Of a DNA stretch of 21,925 nt, positions 6,051 to 12,159 are shown piece by piece. The notes under the pieces are model-generated. The model was not told where the DNA came from, searched no databases, and was given only the letters and a program-made list of their open reading frames with translations. How positions within the stretch are numbered: position 1 is the first letter of the stretch; each line of letters starts with the position of its first letter. Origin of the DNA: a virus; IMG/VR virus record IMGVR_UViG_3300015371_000206, positions 1 through 21,925 of that record; one strand, given 5' to 3'. A program made the position numbers and the translations under genes.

Positions 6051-7904
6051 CTAGAACGCCGGCCGGCCGTTCCGCTGTTGGAAGATTTGGGCTTTGCGGC
6101 GTAGCGGGTCGATCAGCACCTCCGCGAGCTTGTTCCCATCGAGAATCAGCGACACCTCGATCGGCCCGCTCGCCGCAGCGATCCCGCCGGCCGCCGCGAA
6201 CTTCGGGAGCGGCACGACCGCCTCCGGTCCCTTCTCACCGATCATCGCCAACGTCGGCTCTTTCACGATCGCGCCGGCGGCGAGCTTCGGAATGTTGAAG
6301 TCGATCGAGCCGCCCCCGAACGTCCCGACGAGCGGAATGTGCACCTTCGGGATCGGGATGTGGATCGCGTTGAGCTTGTCGATGATCCCGTTGATCGGGT
6401 CGATGATCGCGTGCAGAAGACCCGACCCGAGACCTTCCAGCCCCTTGAGGATGCTCGACGCGATCCCCTTCCCGAACGACAACGCGGCCGACAGGACACC
6501 GGTCACCGAACCGATCGCATCGACGATGGCGTTCTTGAGCCATGTCCCGATGCTTGTCCCCCATCCCTTGATCGTCTCGATCTTCGCGGCGATCGCGGAG
6601 CCGATGTTGTTGATGACATCCCACGCGGCGTTCCCGACGCCAAGGATCGAGTTGACGACGGCGTTCTTGATCCAGTTGCCGACGTTCTCACCCCACGCCT
6701 TGACCGCCTCGATCTTCGACACGATGAACGACCCGATGTTGTTGATGATGTCCCAGACCTGGCCGGTAACACCGGTAATACCGGCGACGATCCCGTCAAG
6801 GATCGCCTTCCCGAGTTTCGTCGCGATCGTGAGGAGAGCAGTCGCCGCTGTCGTCAGCTCGGTCTTGATGAGGTCGATCTGGGTGGTGACGATTTTCTTG
6901 GCGTCTTTCCAGGCGGCCGACCAGTCGCCCTTCAACAGGTCGGTGATGAGCTTCACGACGTAGGCGACCACGACGGCGGCGTCCTCGAGCACCTTGACGA
7001 CGCCGCGGACGATCGGGCCGATCGTGTCCCAATTGTCACGGATCACGTTGACGATCTCGACGAACAGGTCAGCGAGGTTCTGAATGATCGGGGCGATCGC
7101 GGCGCGCGCCCGCCCGATGGCATCCTGGATTTCCGGCCAATGGTCGCGTAGCCATCCGATGACCTGTTGGAGGATCGGGATCGTCTTCGCGACGAGCTCG
7201 CCCATCCAGTTGTTGAACGTCTCTTTGGCGATGTTGATCTGGCCAGGCAACGTCTTGCCGAGTGCTTCCGCTGACCCGCCGAACTCTTTGTTGAGCTCGT
7301 GGAGGATCACCTTCTGGGCGCCCATCGTGTCACCCGACGCAACCATCGCCTTGATCGACTTTTTCTGCGCCTCGGTGAACGTCACGCCGACACGCGAGAG
7401 CGCACCGATTCCTTTGACCGGGTCGTTGATCGCCTTCCCGAGCATGACCGACGCATGGGTCATGTCCTGGCCGGTCGCGACGCTCATGTCGACGAGCGTC
7501 TTGGTGGTTTGGTTGAAGATGTCGTTGCCTTTGCCGACCTCGTTCCGGATGTTCGTGAACGTGAGCAGCATGTTCTCCCCGGATTTGATCGCCTCATCGT
7601 CGATCCCAGACTTTTTCAAGAGAGACCCGGAGAGCTTGTCGATTTGGGCGGCGCTGACGTTCGCGATCCCGCCGGTCGACTTGAGCACCGCGTTCGTCTG
7701 AGCCGTGATCTTCTGCGAATCAGCGAACTCCTGGATCCCGATCTTCGCGGCAACACCGATCCCGACGAGCGCGCCGGCCACACCGGCTTTCCCGGCGATC
7801 CCGACAAGCTTCCCCATCGTGGAGTGCGACTTGTCCATCGCCTTGTCGAAGTCGCGGGTGTCCGCTGTTAGCTTCGCCTCGAGCCGGGCGACCGTCGTTG
7901 CCAT
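6051..7904 (-). CDS. Tape measure protein (617 aa)
   Basis: It sets tail length and is packed inside the tail tube. Typical marks are the VARLEAKLTADTRDFDKAM start, long helical stretches, alternating hydrophobic segments (30-56, 300-325, 350-380), and tandem motifs near 384 (WDIINNIG) and 428 (WDVINNIG), repeating every 44 residues with spaced Trp residues. The C-terminus has the GEKGPEAVVPL signature (557-567) that recurs in tape measures. At roughly 1.5 angstroms per residue the tail would be about 90 nm (family rule, not measured). The ATG shares one base with the stop of the frameshifted chaperone (TGATG), the expected gene order for siphoviruses. Confidence 0.95.
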   Translation of the reverse strand: MATTVARLEAKLTADTRDFDKAMDKSHSTMGKLVGIAGKAGVAGALVGIGVAAKIGIQEFADSQKITAQTNAVLKSTGGIANVSAAQIDKLSGSLLKKSGIDDEAIKSGENMLLTFTNIRNEVGKGNDIFNQTTKTLVDMSVATGQDMTHASVMLGKAINDPVKGIGALSRVGVTFTEAQKKSIKAMVASGDTMGAQKVILHELNKEFGGSAEALGKTLPGQINIAKETFNNWMGELVAKTIPILQQVIGWLRDHWPEIQDAIGRARAAIAPIIQNLADLFVEIVNVIRDNWDTIGPIVRGVVKVLEDAAVVVAYVVKLITDLLKGDWSAAWKDAKKIVTTQIDLIKTELTTAATALLTIATKLGKAILDGIVAGITGVTGQVWDIINNIGSFIVSKIEAVKAWGENVGNWIKNAVVNSILGVGNAAWDVINNIGSAIAAKIETIKGWGTSIGTWLKNAIVDAIGSVTGVLSAALSFGKGIASSILKGLEGLGSGLLHAIIDPINGIIDKLNAIHIPIPKVHIPLVGTFGGGSIDFNIPKLAAGAIVKEPTLAMIGEKGPEAVVPLPKFAAAGGIAAASGPIEVSLILDGNKLAEVLIDPLRRKAQIFQQRNGRPAF

Positions 7905-8439
7905 CAGTTGCGCCTCGATTCGGCGGCCTTACGGGCGGCCTCTTCTGCCTGGTTCATCATGTCGGCGGCGACAACCCAGAACAACGGCGTCGTGTCTACG
8001 TCGGGAACGGGGATTCCGAGGGTGCGGGCGACGGCAAAGTGACCTGCCCATTCGGGAATGTCGGCACTTGCGCCACGGAGCCCGAAGACAGCATGGGTGG
8101 CGGCGCGGGTGAGTCTTTTCCCTCGGCGTCCGAAGGGACGGCGGCGCGAAGCATCTGTTGGAGCAACGCTTTCTGCGCCGGATATGACAACACCGCGATG
8201 TTCGTCACGGTCGGCGGGAACGGTGTCCCGTCGTCGTTGACGACATCCCATTCGAGCAGCACATCCGCGAGCGCCTTCGGGACCGACAGCGCGTCGGCCT
8301 GCTCGTCGCGTTCCGACGCCATCTGCGTCCAGGCCGGCGTGACCTTGTTCCGGTCGAACGTCAGCGTGATCGCGTCACCGTCACCCAGATCGACGGTCGC
8401 CGTGACCGGCTTCGGACGGGTGAGGTCACCGACGCGCAT
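7904..8439 (-). CDS. Tail assembly chaperone G-T fusion made by -1 frameshifting
   Basis: Ribosomes slipping back one base at the G_GGA_AAA heptamer (8122-8116) leave the shorter frame after Lys108 and continue at AGA (8116-8114). They read 70 further residues, RLTRAATHAVFGL... to ...AARKAAESRRN, ending at TGA 7906-7904. The fusion is 178 aa. In lambda and many siphoviruses the minor gpGT product bridges the tape measure protein and tail tube subunits during assembly and is absent from the virion. The downstream frame has no own start near the site, is open across the whole G overlap, and ends directly on the tape measure ATG. Coordinates join 8439-8116 and 8116-7904. Confidence 0.85.
7996..8439 (-). 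CDS. Tail assembly chaperone, G-like (147 aa)
   Basis: This is the unshifted product of the two-frame chaperone gene. The N-terminal part (1-100) has the usual features of actinophage gpG-like proteins: VTATVDLGDGDAITLTFDRNK, a helical middle (LADVLLEWDVVNDDGTPFPP), and a YPAQKALLQQML helix. The last 40 residues are Pro/Ser-rich and low in complexity, as expected for the readthrough-free tail of a frameshifting gene. Its ATG lies 14 bases inside the end of the upstream 51-aa gene. It sits between the tail tube gene and the tape measure gene, the canonical place. It should be made in excess over the G-T fusion. Confidence 0.85.
   Translation of the reverse strand: MRVGDLTRPKPVTATVDLGDGDAITLTFDRNKVTPAWTQMASERDEQADALSVPKALADVLLEWDVVNDDGTPFPPTVTNIAVLSYPAQKALLQQMLRAAVPSDAEGKDSPAPPPMLSSGSVAQVPTFPNGQVTLPSPAPSESPFPT
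8116..8122 (-). promoter_or_regulatory. Programmed -1 frameshift slippery site GGGAAAA
   Basis: The minus strand reads GAG GGA AAA GAC in the zero frame, giving a canonical X XXY YYZ heptamer G GGA AAA. Slippage moves reading into the frame that runs to the tape measure start. The next 20 bases are rich in C and G, and a stimulatory structure is possible, but no clear hairpin was established by eye. Confidence 0.85.
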
Positions 8440-8581
8440 TGATGTCCTCTTTCGACAGGTTGACGTGTCCGTCAGGGGCGACCTGCGGCTCGTCGGCCGA
8501 CAGCGAACCCTCGAACACCGGTGCGTCCGGGTCGGGTGCGGGCGTGTCCTTGTCGACGGTCTTGACGTCGTCTTTCGCCAT
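8426..8581 (-). CDS. Small acidic hypothetical protein before the tail chaperones (51 aa)
   Basis: An acidic, Asp/Pro-rich, probably unstructured protein beginning MAKDDVKTVDKDTPAPDPD. Of the two adjacent ATGs the second (8581-8579) is preferred because GGAGG lies six bases before it. That ATG shares one base with the TGA of the upstream 75-aa gene, and the 3' end overlaps the G-like chaperone start by 14 bases. These overlaps and the good ribosome binding site argue that the short frame is real. Position between tail tube and chaperones suggests a tail assembly factor, but no domain is recognised. Confidence 0.7.
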   Translation of the reverse strand: MAKDDVKTVDKDTPAPDPDAPVFEGSLSADEPQVAPDGHVNLSKEDINARR

Positions 8582-8808
8582 CATCGGCCTCCGTTTCGTG
8601 ACTTGATGCTAGGTGCCATTTCCGGGATCGAGCTCGCACCGGCGATGACGAGACCGTTCCACTGTGCGGCCAGCGTGCGGAAATGCTCTTCCCCCATCGG
8701 GACAAGGGTGACGTCGCCCGACTTCTCGATGAACGCGAGCGCCTTCGTGCCGTCAGGCATCGTCGCGACGGCCAGGCCGACCTCGCGGAGAATCGTCTCG
8801 CGCGGCAT
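8581..8808 (-). CDS. 75-aa hypothetical protein next to the tail tube gene
   Basis: A compact protein, MPRETILREVGLAVATMPDG..., with a short beta pattern (TKALAFIEKSGDVTLVPM) followed by a helix containing FRTLAAQWNGL. Its ATG abuts the TAG of the tail tube gene (TAGATG) and its stop overlaps the next start, so it is part of one coupled chain. The family is not recognised. Its place right after the tube protein suggests a role in tail assembly; it could also be a small accessory protein. Confidence 0.75.
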   Translation of the reverse strand: MPRETILREVGLAVATMPDGTKALAFIEKSGDVTLVPMGEEHFRTLAAQWNGLVIAGASSIPEMAPSIKSRNGGR

Positions 8809-9795
8809 CTAGAGGGCCGCCGTCTTGTTCTGCAACCCGATCGTCATGTACTTCGCCCAGCCGGCGTCATAGACCGCGTCGAACGTGTAGGTGAGCACCT
8901 TGACGCCGTCGTTGTCGTCGAACGCCTTGATGTCCGACACCTTGCCGGCCATGTCGATCAGCATTTGGTATTTCGCGGTCGTCGATCCGGCGTTGACGGT
9001 CGACACCGCCGACAGCCGGATGAACTGTGTCGTGCCGGCGCGCGCGTTGACGAGCTGCGCCATCCCCTGCGTGTCGGCTTCAAGGGTCAACTCCATCTGA
9101 ATCGTCGGCTCGGTCTCGACGTGCGACAGATAGGACGGAGCAGTCGAGTTGATCGGCCACACCGGGTTGAAGCGATTCTGGACCCGCAGGATCGCGTTGA
9201 AATCGCGGGTCATCTTCGTCGTGCCGATCGCGCCCGACGTCGGGTCGATGAACACGTCCAGATGGGTCGGCAGGATCGGGACATCCTCTACCGCTGTCGG
9301 TGACCCGGTCAGCGCGATGTTGTCCTGGATGTTCTGGCCGATCATGTCGCCGGTCATCGTGACGCCGTCGGTCCTGTTGAACGTCACTTCGAGGCCGGTG
9401 AAGAGACAGTAGGCGGCCTTCTGGGCGCGCGTCGCGGAGCCGGCTTCGACGGTGTAGGTCTTGACGGTGTCCTCGGTGCGGGCGGCCGGGTTGAACGTCC
9501 ACAGCTTCGCGGTCGTGTCGACGGTGGTCGGCGTCACGTTCGCGAGCAGGGAACAGAACGGGTAGATGAGCTCCGAGTAGGAACCCTGGCCGGACACCTT
9601 CCATTCAGTGAAGTCCTTGTTGGGGACGACTGTCCCGGCGACTTTCTGACCCATCGGGCGGAACCGGGAGAACCCGATCGAGATCCCCGGCTCGAGGCTC
9701 AGGTAAGAGAGCAGCTTGCCGGCGGCGACTCCGGTGCCGGGCGTGGTCTCAGCGCCGATCTGGACGCCGCTAGCAACGGTTGCGAGTTCCGGCAT
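8809..9795 (-). CDS. Major tail (tube) protein (328 aa)
   Basis: It polymerises into the tail tube through which DNA passes. The start MPELATVASGVQIGAETTPG followed by alternating beta strands (KLLSYLSLEPGI, then TGLEVTFNRTDGVTMTGDMIG in the middle) is typical of siphovirus tube proteins, as are length and position before the chaperones and tape measure. A strong GGAGGTGA ribosome binding site (9809-9802) lies six bases before the ATG, in contrast to most genes here, consistent with high production. The gene is separated from the tail-terminator gene by a plus-strand cassette, so it starts its own block. One 15-bp boundary motif lies 35 bases upstream of its ATG. Confidence 0.93.
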   Translation of the reverse strand: MPELATVASGVQIGAETTPGTGVAAGKLLSYLSLEPGISIGFSRFRPMGQKVAGTVVPNKDFTEWKVSGQGSYSELIYPFCSLLANVTPTTVDTTAKLWTFNPAARTEDTVKTYTVEAGSATRAQKAAYCLFTGLEVTFNRTDGVTMTGDMIGQNIQDNIALTGSPTAVEDVPILPTHLDVFIDPTSGAIGTTKMTRDFNAILRVQNRFNPVWPINSTAPSYLSHVETEPTIQMELTLEADTQGMAQLVNARAGTTQFIRLSAVSTVNAGSTTAKYQMLIDMAGKVSDIKAFDDNDGVKVLTYTFDAVYDAGWAKYMTIGLQNKTAAL

Positions 9796-9801
9796 TGCCT
9801 G

Positions 9802-9809
9802 TCACCTCC
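9802..9809 (-). promoter_or_regulatory. Strong ribosome binding site of the tail tube gene
   Basis: GGAGGTGA on the minus strand, six bases before the ATG at 9795. It is noted because most minus-strand genes in the window rely on overlaps and have weak or no such sites. Confidence 0.85.
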
Positions 9810-9830
9810 AAGGGTGAATCGGTTGTCTTT

Positions 9831-9845
9831 GGTTGGTCGGCTAGC
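9831..9845 (-). repeat. 15-bp module-boundary motif, copy 2
   Basis: Exact GCTAGCCGACCAACC on the minus strand, in the leader of the tail tube gene and 35 bases from its ATG. It also lies just upstream of the divergent plus-strand promoter. Confidence 0.85.
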
Positions 9846-9857
9846 CGCGCCTTCCCC

Positions 9858-9885
9858 TTGACATCTGAGATCATGGTGATATGGT
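9858..9885 (+). promoter_or_regulatory. Promoter of the plus-strand cassette
   Basis: TTGACA (9858-9863), a 16-bp spacer and TATGGT (9880-9885, four of six consensus bases). Six bases later is an in-frame ATG (9892), so the transcript may begin at or next to it and be leaderless. The geometry (six bases between -10 and start codon) is the same as in the promoter at 432-460. Confidence 0.7.
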
Positions 9886-9894
9886 TCAGATATG
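9863..9894. promoter_or_regulatory. Candidate operator within the cassette promoter
   Basis: ATCTGA (9863-9868) and its exact reverse complement TCAGAT (9886-9891) flank the spacer and -10. Inside them lies ATCA-TGG-TGAT (9870-9880). GATATG also occurs twice, 11 bases apart (9878-9883 and 9889-9894), about one helical turn. Arc-type repressors bind paired half-sites on one DNA face, and an Arc-like protein is encoded in this cassette, so autorepression is plausible. Confidence 0.5.
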
Positions 9895-9980
9895 ACCACG
9901 ACAGGAAAGGAAGGCAAAACCATGCTCCTCGATGAGGCACAACAGGCCGCCGATGAGGCGAAGGCTCAGCGGATCGCGGA
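9893..9980 (+). repeat. 88-bp direct repeat, copy 1
   Basis: Exact repeat of 10160-10247, offset 267 bases. With two mismatches the similarity runs on to 9995. It contains the leader, the ribosome binding site AGGAAAGGAAGG (9903-9914), and the first codons of the gene at 9922. The repeat begins one base into the predicted transcript start. Confidence 0.95.
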
Positions 9981-10104
9981 TCGGATCAAGACGCGCGACC
10001 CTTGGGGGATCCAGGCGATCCGCGAGGAGACAGCCGCGATCAGACGGACCATACAACGATTCGCGGACGCTCGCGAGCTCGAGGAGAAAGAGGAGTTGCA
10101 ATGA
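9922..10104 (+). CDS. Cassette gene 1: charged helical protein (60 aa)
   Basis: A highly charged, Ala/Glu/Arg-rich helical protein starting MLLDEAQQAADEAKAQ and ending ELEEKEELQ. The start chosen has a purine-rich ribosome binding site seven bases upstream; an in-frame ATG ten codons earlier (9892) lies at the predicted transcription start and could give a leaderless 70-aa form. Its first 19 residues are identical to those of cassette gene 2, owing to the 88-bp repeat. The TGA overlaps the ATG of the truncated Arc-like frame as ATGA. No known family; coiled-coil character suggests oligomerisation. It may be a partner or regulator (inference). Confidence 0.7.
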   Translation: MLLDEAQQAADEAKAQRIADRIKTRDPWGIQAIREETAAIRRTIQRFADARELEEKEELQ

Positions 10105-10202
10105 CCGTCCGGATGGAGGTCAAGGGGTACGCGTTGCGTCTGCCGCTCGACTTGAAGCGTGACCACGACAGGAAAGGAAGGCAAAACCATGCTCCTCGAT
10201 GA
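10101..10202 (+). pseudogene. Truncated Arc-like repressor gene
   Basis: The 33-aa frame begins MTVRMEVKGYALRLPLDLKR. This matches the start of the intact Arc-like protein at 11345 (GYALRLPLDLKR identical; 35 bp, 10128-10162, identical in DNA). It then runs into the second copy of the 88-bp repeat in an unrelated frame and ends after 13 residues. It keeps the DNA-contacting strand but lacks both helices needed for dimerisation, so it is most likely a relic. It begins with an ATGA overlap and shares GGAGTTGCAATGACCG with the junction before the intact copy. It may still be translated and help couple the next gene, whose ATG lies within its last codons. Confidence 0.8.
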
Positions 10203-10247
10203 GGCACAACAGGCCGCCGATGAGGCGAAGGCTCAGCGGATCGCGGA
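10160..10247 (+). repeat. 88-bp direct repeat, copy 2
   Basis: Exact copy of 9893-9980, joined directly to the cut-off Arc-like gene at a GTGA. It lacks the promoter but carries the ribosome binding site (10170-10181) and first codons now used by cassette gene 2. Confidence 0.95.
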
Positions 10248-10713
10248 ACGGCTCAAGACGCGGGCGAAGTACCGCGACGCGGCCGTCGAGAAGTTCGTGG
10301 CCGCGTTCGGTGAGACACCGACGCCGGTCGAGACGGGTGTCGGCAAAGAGATCGAGACGAGGAACGGCAGGACCCATGTGTCCGCCTGGTTGGAGTGTGA
10401 GGGTTTGGAGTTCATCGGAACCCACGGCCGCGGCGGGTATTTCGAGCTTCGGCTAGTGCTGACGTGCCCGACATGCGGCCGGCGGTTCGCGTCCGACGAG
10501 ACGTTCGGCCCATGGGTGACGGGAGAAGACAGCCGCCCCTACAACGTCAAGAGGCTCGCCAATGCGCTCGCGGAGCCGAAGACGTGGAAGCGGCACGAGT
10601 GCGAGGCGAACGTCTTGAAGCCGCTGCGGTATGCGATCCGTGAGGCGGCCGGCATTCTCAACATGAGCGAAGCCGAGACGGCGTCGGCGGCGCTGAGCGA
10701 GGAGGTCCGGTAG
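10189..10713 (+). CDS. Cassette gene 2: hypothetical protein with a zinc-binding motif (174 aa)
   Basis: The N-terminal 19 residues come from the 88-bp duplication. The rest is distinct: a basic helix (residues 20-42, with RLKTRAKYRDAAVEKF), a beta region (about 60-92, HVSAWLECEGLEF, later GGYFELRLVL), a CPTCGRRF knuckle (about 93-100) and a later RHECEA (about 134-139). The CxxC and H-x-C pairs could bind one zinc ion. The C-terminus is an Ala-rich helix. The ATG at 10189 is preferred for its ribosome binding site; an in-frame GTG ten codons upstream exists. No known family was recognised. A DNA- or protein-binding regulatory role is an inference from the zinc motif and the setting. Confidence 0.75.
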   Translation: MLLDEAQQAADEAKAQRIAERLKTRAKYRDAAVEKFVAAFGETPTPVETGVGKEIETRNGRTHVSAWLECEGLEFIGTHGRGGYFELRLVLTCPTCGRRFASDETFGPWVTGEDSRPYNVKRLANALAEPKTWKRHECEANVLKPLRYAIREAAGILNMSEAETASAALSEEVR

Positions 10714-10716
10714 ACG

Positions 10717-11148
10717 ATGCGCGCGACAAATGACACGGTTGAAATGAGGTTGACACCGGACGATGTCGAGAAGACAGCGGACCTGCTGGAGTTGTTCGCT
10801 GGGATCGACGAGGGTGAGAACACCGACTATGACGAAACGATGCGTCTTGCGTCGGTCTTCCGAGCCGCGACGGGGCAGATCACGCCGCCGCTCGAGCAGC
10901 CGAGCAAACCGCCGGCCTCTTGCGACTGCGGCGCCGAGATCGTTGCGGATGGCGAGTTGGGGCCGATTTGCGCTGAGGGACACGTTGGCTGTGTCTATGA
11001 GGCGATGACGGTTTACGTGGTGTTCACGCCGGAGAACGGCGATCTTGAGATTCTCGACGAAATGCCCCGCTGGAACTTCCGCGAGTTGGGCCAGCGAGTC
11101 TTTGTCGGCAACGTGAACGGCGGCGACTCGCAAGAGGTCGTGGCATGA
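10717..11148 (+). CDS. Cassette gene 3: acidic hypothetical protein with Cys cluster (143 aa)
   Basis: An acidic protein with an N-terminal beta/helix part (VEMRLTPDDVEKTADLLELF, about 8-27). A Pro-rich linker near 57-66 leads to a small Cys cluster (SCDCGAEIVADGEL then PICAEGHVGC, about 68-92), and the C-terminal part has a beta pattern (MTVYVVFTPENGDLEIL). The four or more Cys residues may form a zinc knuckle. It starts four bases after the stop of gene 2 with GGAGGT about ten bases upstream, and overlaps gene 4 as ATGA. Not recognised by family. Confidence 0.75.
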   Translation: MRATNDTVEMRLTPDDVEKTADLLELFAGIDEGENTDYDETMRLASVFRAATGQITPPLEQPSKPPASCDCGAEIVADGELGPICAEGHVGCVYEAMTVYVVFTPENGDLEILDEMPRWNFRELGQRVFVGNVNGGDSQEVVA

Positions 11149-11348
11149 CGATCGTGAAGGTCATCTGGAAAGACGAGGGTGATTTCGGGTTTATCTCGAC
11201 GTTCACCCAATCCGACCTCGATCACGTTGAGGCGAATCCGTGTTCGCTAGGGGTCCCGTATGACCCAGACCGTTTGCAGGCATACGGAACCGTTGAGGAT
11301 GCGCGCGCGATCGCGGTCGAGCATGACGCTGTTTTGGAGTTGCAATGA
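11145..11348 (+). CDS. Cassette gene 4: 67-aa hypothetical protein
   Basis: A small acidic protein, MTIVKVIWKDEGDFGFIST, with later DPDRLQAYGTVEDARAIAVE, giving a beta-then-helix pattern. It is placed between gene 3 and the Arc-like gene with ATGA overlaps on both sides, so it is translated as part of the chain. Its last bases and the start of the following Arc-like gene share GGAGTTGCAATGACCG with the junction at 10093-10108, which suggests that the gene 1/Arc-relic junction and the gene 4/Arc junction have a common origin. Function unknown. Confidence 0.75.
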   Translation: MTIVKVIWKDEGDFGFISTFTQSDLDHVEANPCSLGVPYDPDRLQAYGTVEDARAIAVEHDAVLELQ

Positions 11349-11500
11349 CCGCCCGTCAGGAAATCAGGGGTTACGCGTTGCGTCTGCCGCTCGACTTGAA
11401 GCGTGAGCTTGAGGCGGCGGCGGCGAAGAATCAGCGCAGCCTCAACTCAGAGATCATCGTGCGTCTACGCGCGAGCCTGGAAGGTGGTTACCGGCGATGA
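11345..11500 (+). CDS. Arc-like ribbon-helix-helix repressor (51 aa)
   Basis: Layout and sequence match the Arc family: strand GYALRLPLDLKR (9-20), helix A ELEAAAAKNQR (21-31), the SLNSEI turn and helix start (32-37; P22 Arc has SVNSEI), and helix B IVRLRASLE (38-46). Length (51 aa) is close to P22 Arc (53). Such proteins bind DNA as dimers or paired dimers through the strand and repress transcription. It is coupled by ATGA overlaps to genes 4 and 6. The likely target is the palindromic promoter at 9858-9885, giving feedback control of the cassette, and possibly phage late or lysogeny promoters elsewhere. A truncated paralogue lies upstream. Confidence 0.88.
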   Translation: MTARQEIRGYALRLPLDLKRELEAAAAKNQRSLNSEIIVRLRASLEGGYRR

Positions 11501-11649
11501 CGATCACGCAGGCGTTGTTTCGCGCCGCCCGGCTGTCCGCGACGATGCGGGCGGTGTCGAAGGGACCGGGAGCGGTGGGGAAGCGGATGGTGCGGGTGCA
11601 GGTCGGCAGGATGTGGGGCCGATCGGGGATCCCGCGTTGGCCGCGCTGA
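11497..11649 (+). CDS. Cassette gene 6: small basic protein (50 aa)
   Basis: A strongly basic, Arg/Lys/Gly-rich protein, MTITQALFRAARLSATMRAV then GPGAVGKRMVRVQVG, ending RSGIPRWPR. There are no acidic residues at all, which suggests binding to nucleic acid or membranes. The ATG overlaps the Arc-like stop as ATGA, and a terminator hairpin follows 50 bases after the stop, making it the last gene of the cassette. No family was recognised; codon use and the overlap support a real gene. Confidence 0.7.
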   Translation: MTITQALFRAARLSATMRAVSKGPGAVGKRMVRVQVGRMWGRSGIPRWPR

Positions 11650-11698
11650 CCGGTATCGTTCGCAGCCGTTAGAAGGGGAGTCCTGCTCGCAGTCGATG

Positions 11699-11728
11699 AG
11701 AGACCCGGCCGGACCGGGTCTCTTGTCG
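11699..11728. terminator. Hairpin terminator between convergent operons
   Basis: AGAGACCCGG (11699-11708) and its complement CCGGGTCTCT (11714-11723) give a 10-bp stem with a five-base loop, followed on the plus strand by TGTCGTT. The stem works on either strand. It ends cassette transcription and lies seven bases past the stop of the tail-terminator gene, so it may also end transcripts of the head operon. The U-tract is short, so strength is uncertain. Confidence 0.8.
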
Positions 11729-11730
11729 TT

Positions 11731-12159
11731 CTAGAGCGCGTGCGCCCGGACGCGGTAGATGCCGCCGACGTGCATGAACAGGTCGCCGCCCTCGATCGTC
11801 TCGTCGGTGAACGACTCTTCCCGGAACGCATGCACCTGGATCGACGCGTTCTGCCCCTCGTGTTTGTGTAGCAGCGTGTCGAGCCGGTCACCGATCGCGT
11901 TCGCGGCCGACCAGTCGGGCTGTCCTGAGCCGCGCCAATGGACGATCCCGCGGATCAGGAACGTCATGTCCGCCCAGACCCGGAACAGGTTGACGACGTA
12001 GACGTCGTTGGCGTCCTGACGGTCGATCTTGACGGCCGGGAACGGTGCCGACTGTGGCACCGATCGCAACCAGACACCCGATTCGAGAAGGCCGGCGAGC
12101 GTCGCGTCTGCGGTCAGTAGATCGAGCAGATACGTTTGGCAGGCGGCCTCTTCATTCAT
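11731..12159 (-). CDS. Tail terminator / tail completion candidate (142 aa)
   Basis: Size, order and sequence style fit the DUF3168/gpU-like proteins that cap the tail tube and join it to the head. It begins MNEEAACQTYLLDLLTADAT with a helix, then beta strands with PFPAVKIDRQDANDVYVV, a WADMTFLIRGIVHW stretch, and a C-terminal GGIYRVRAHAL strand. It follows the gp10-like and 60-aa genes and would normally be followed directly by the tail tube gene; here the plus-strand cassette intervenes. Its 5' end overlaps the preceding gene by eight bases, and no clear ribosome binding site is present, so translation is probably coupled. Confidence 0.75.
   Translation of the reverse strand: MNEEAACQTYLLDLLTADATLAGLLESGVWLRSVPQSAPFPAVKIDRQDANDVYVVNLFRVWADMTFLIRGIVHWRGSGQPDWSAANAIGDRLDTLLHKHEGQNASIQVHAFREESFTDETIEGGDLFMHVGGIYRVRAHAL

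Noticed and set aside
9892-9921. Upstream ATG at 9892 taken as the main start of cassette gene 1
   Set aside because: The ten extra codons are the translated ribosome binding site region; the ATG at 9922 has the better signal. A leaderless start is kept as a possibility in the findings.
10453-11133. 226-codon minus-strand frame antisense to cassette genes 2 and 3
   Set aside because: It would restore the late-operon direction, but composition is Arg/His-rich and it lacks a start signal; the plus-strand genes have ribosome sites and ATGA overlaps.
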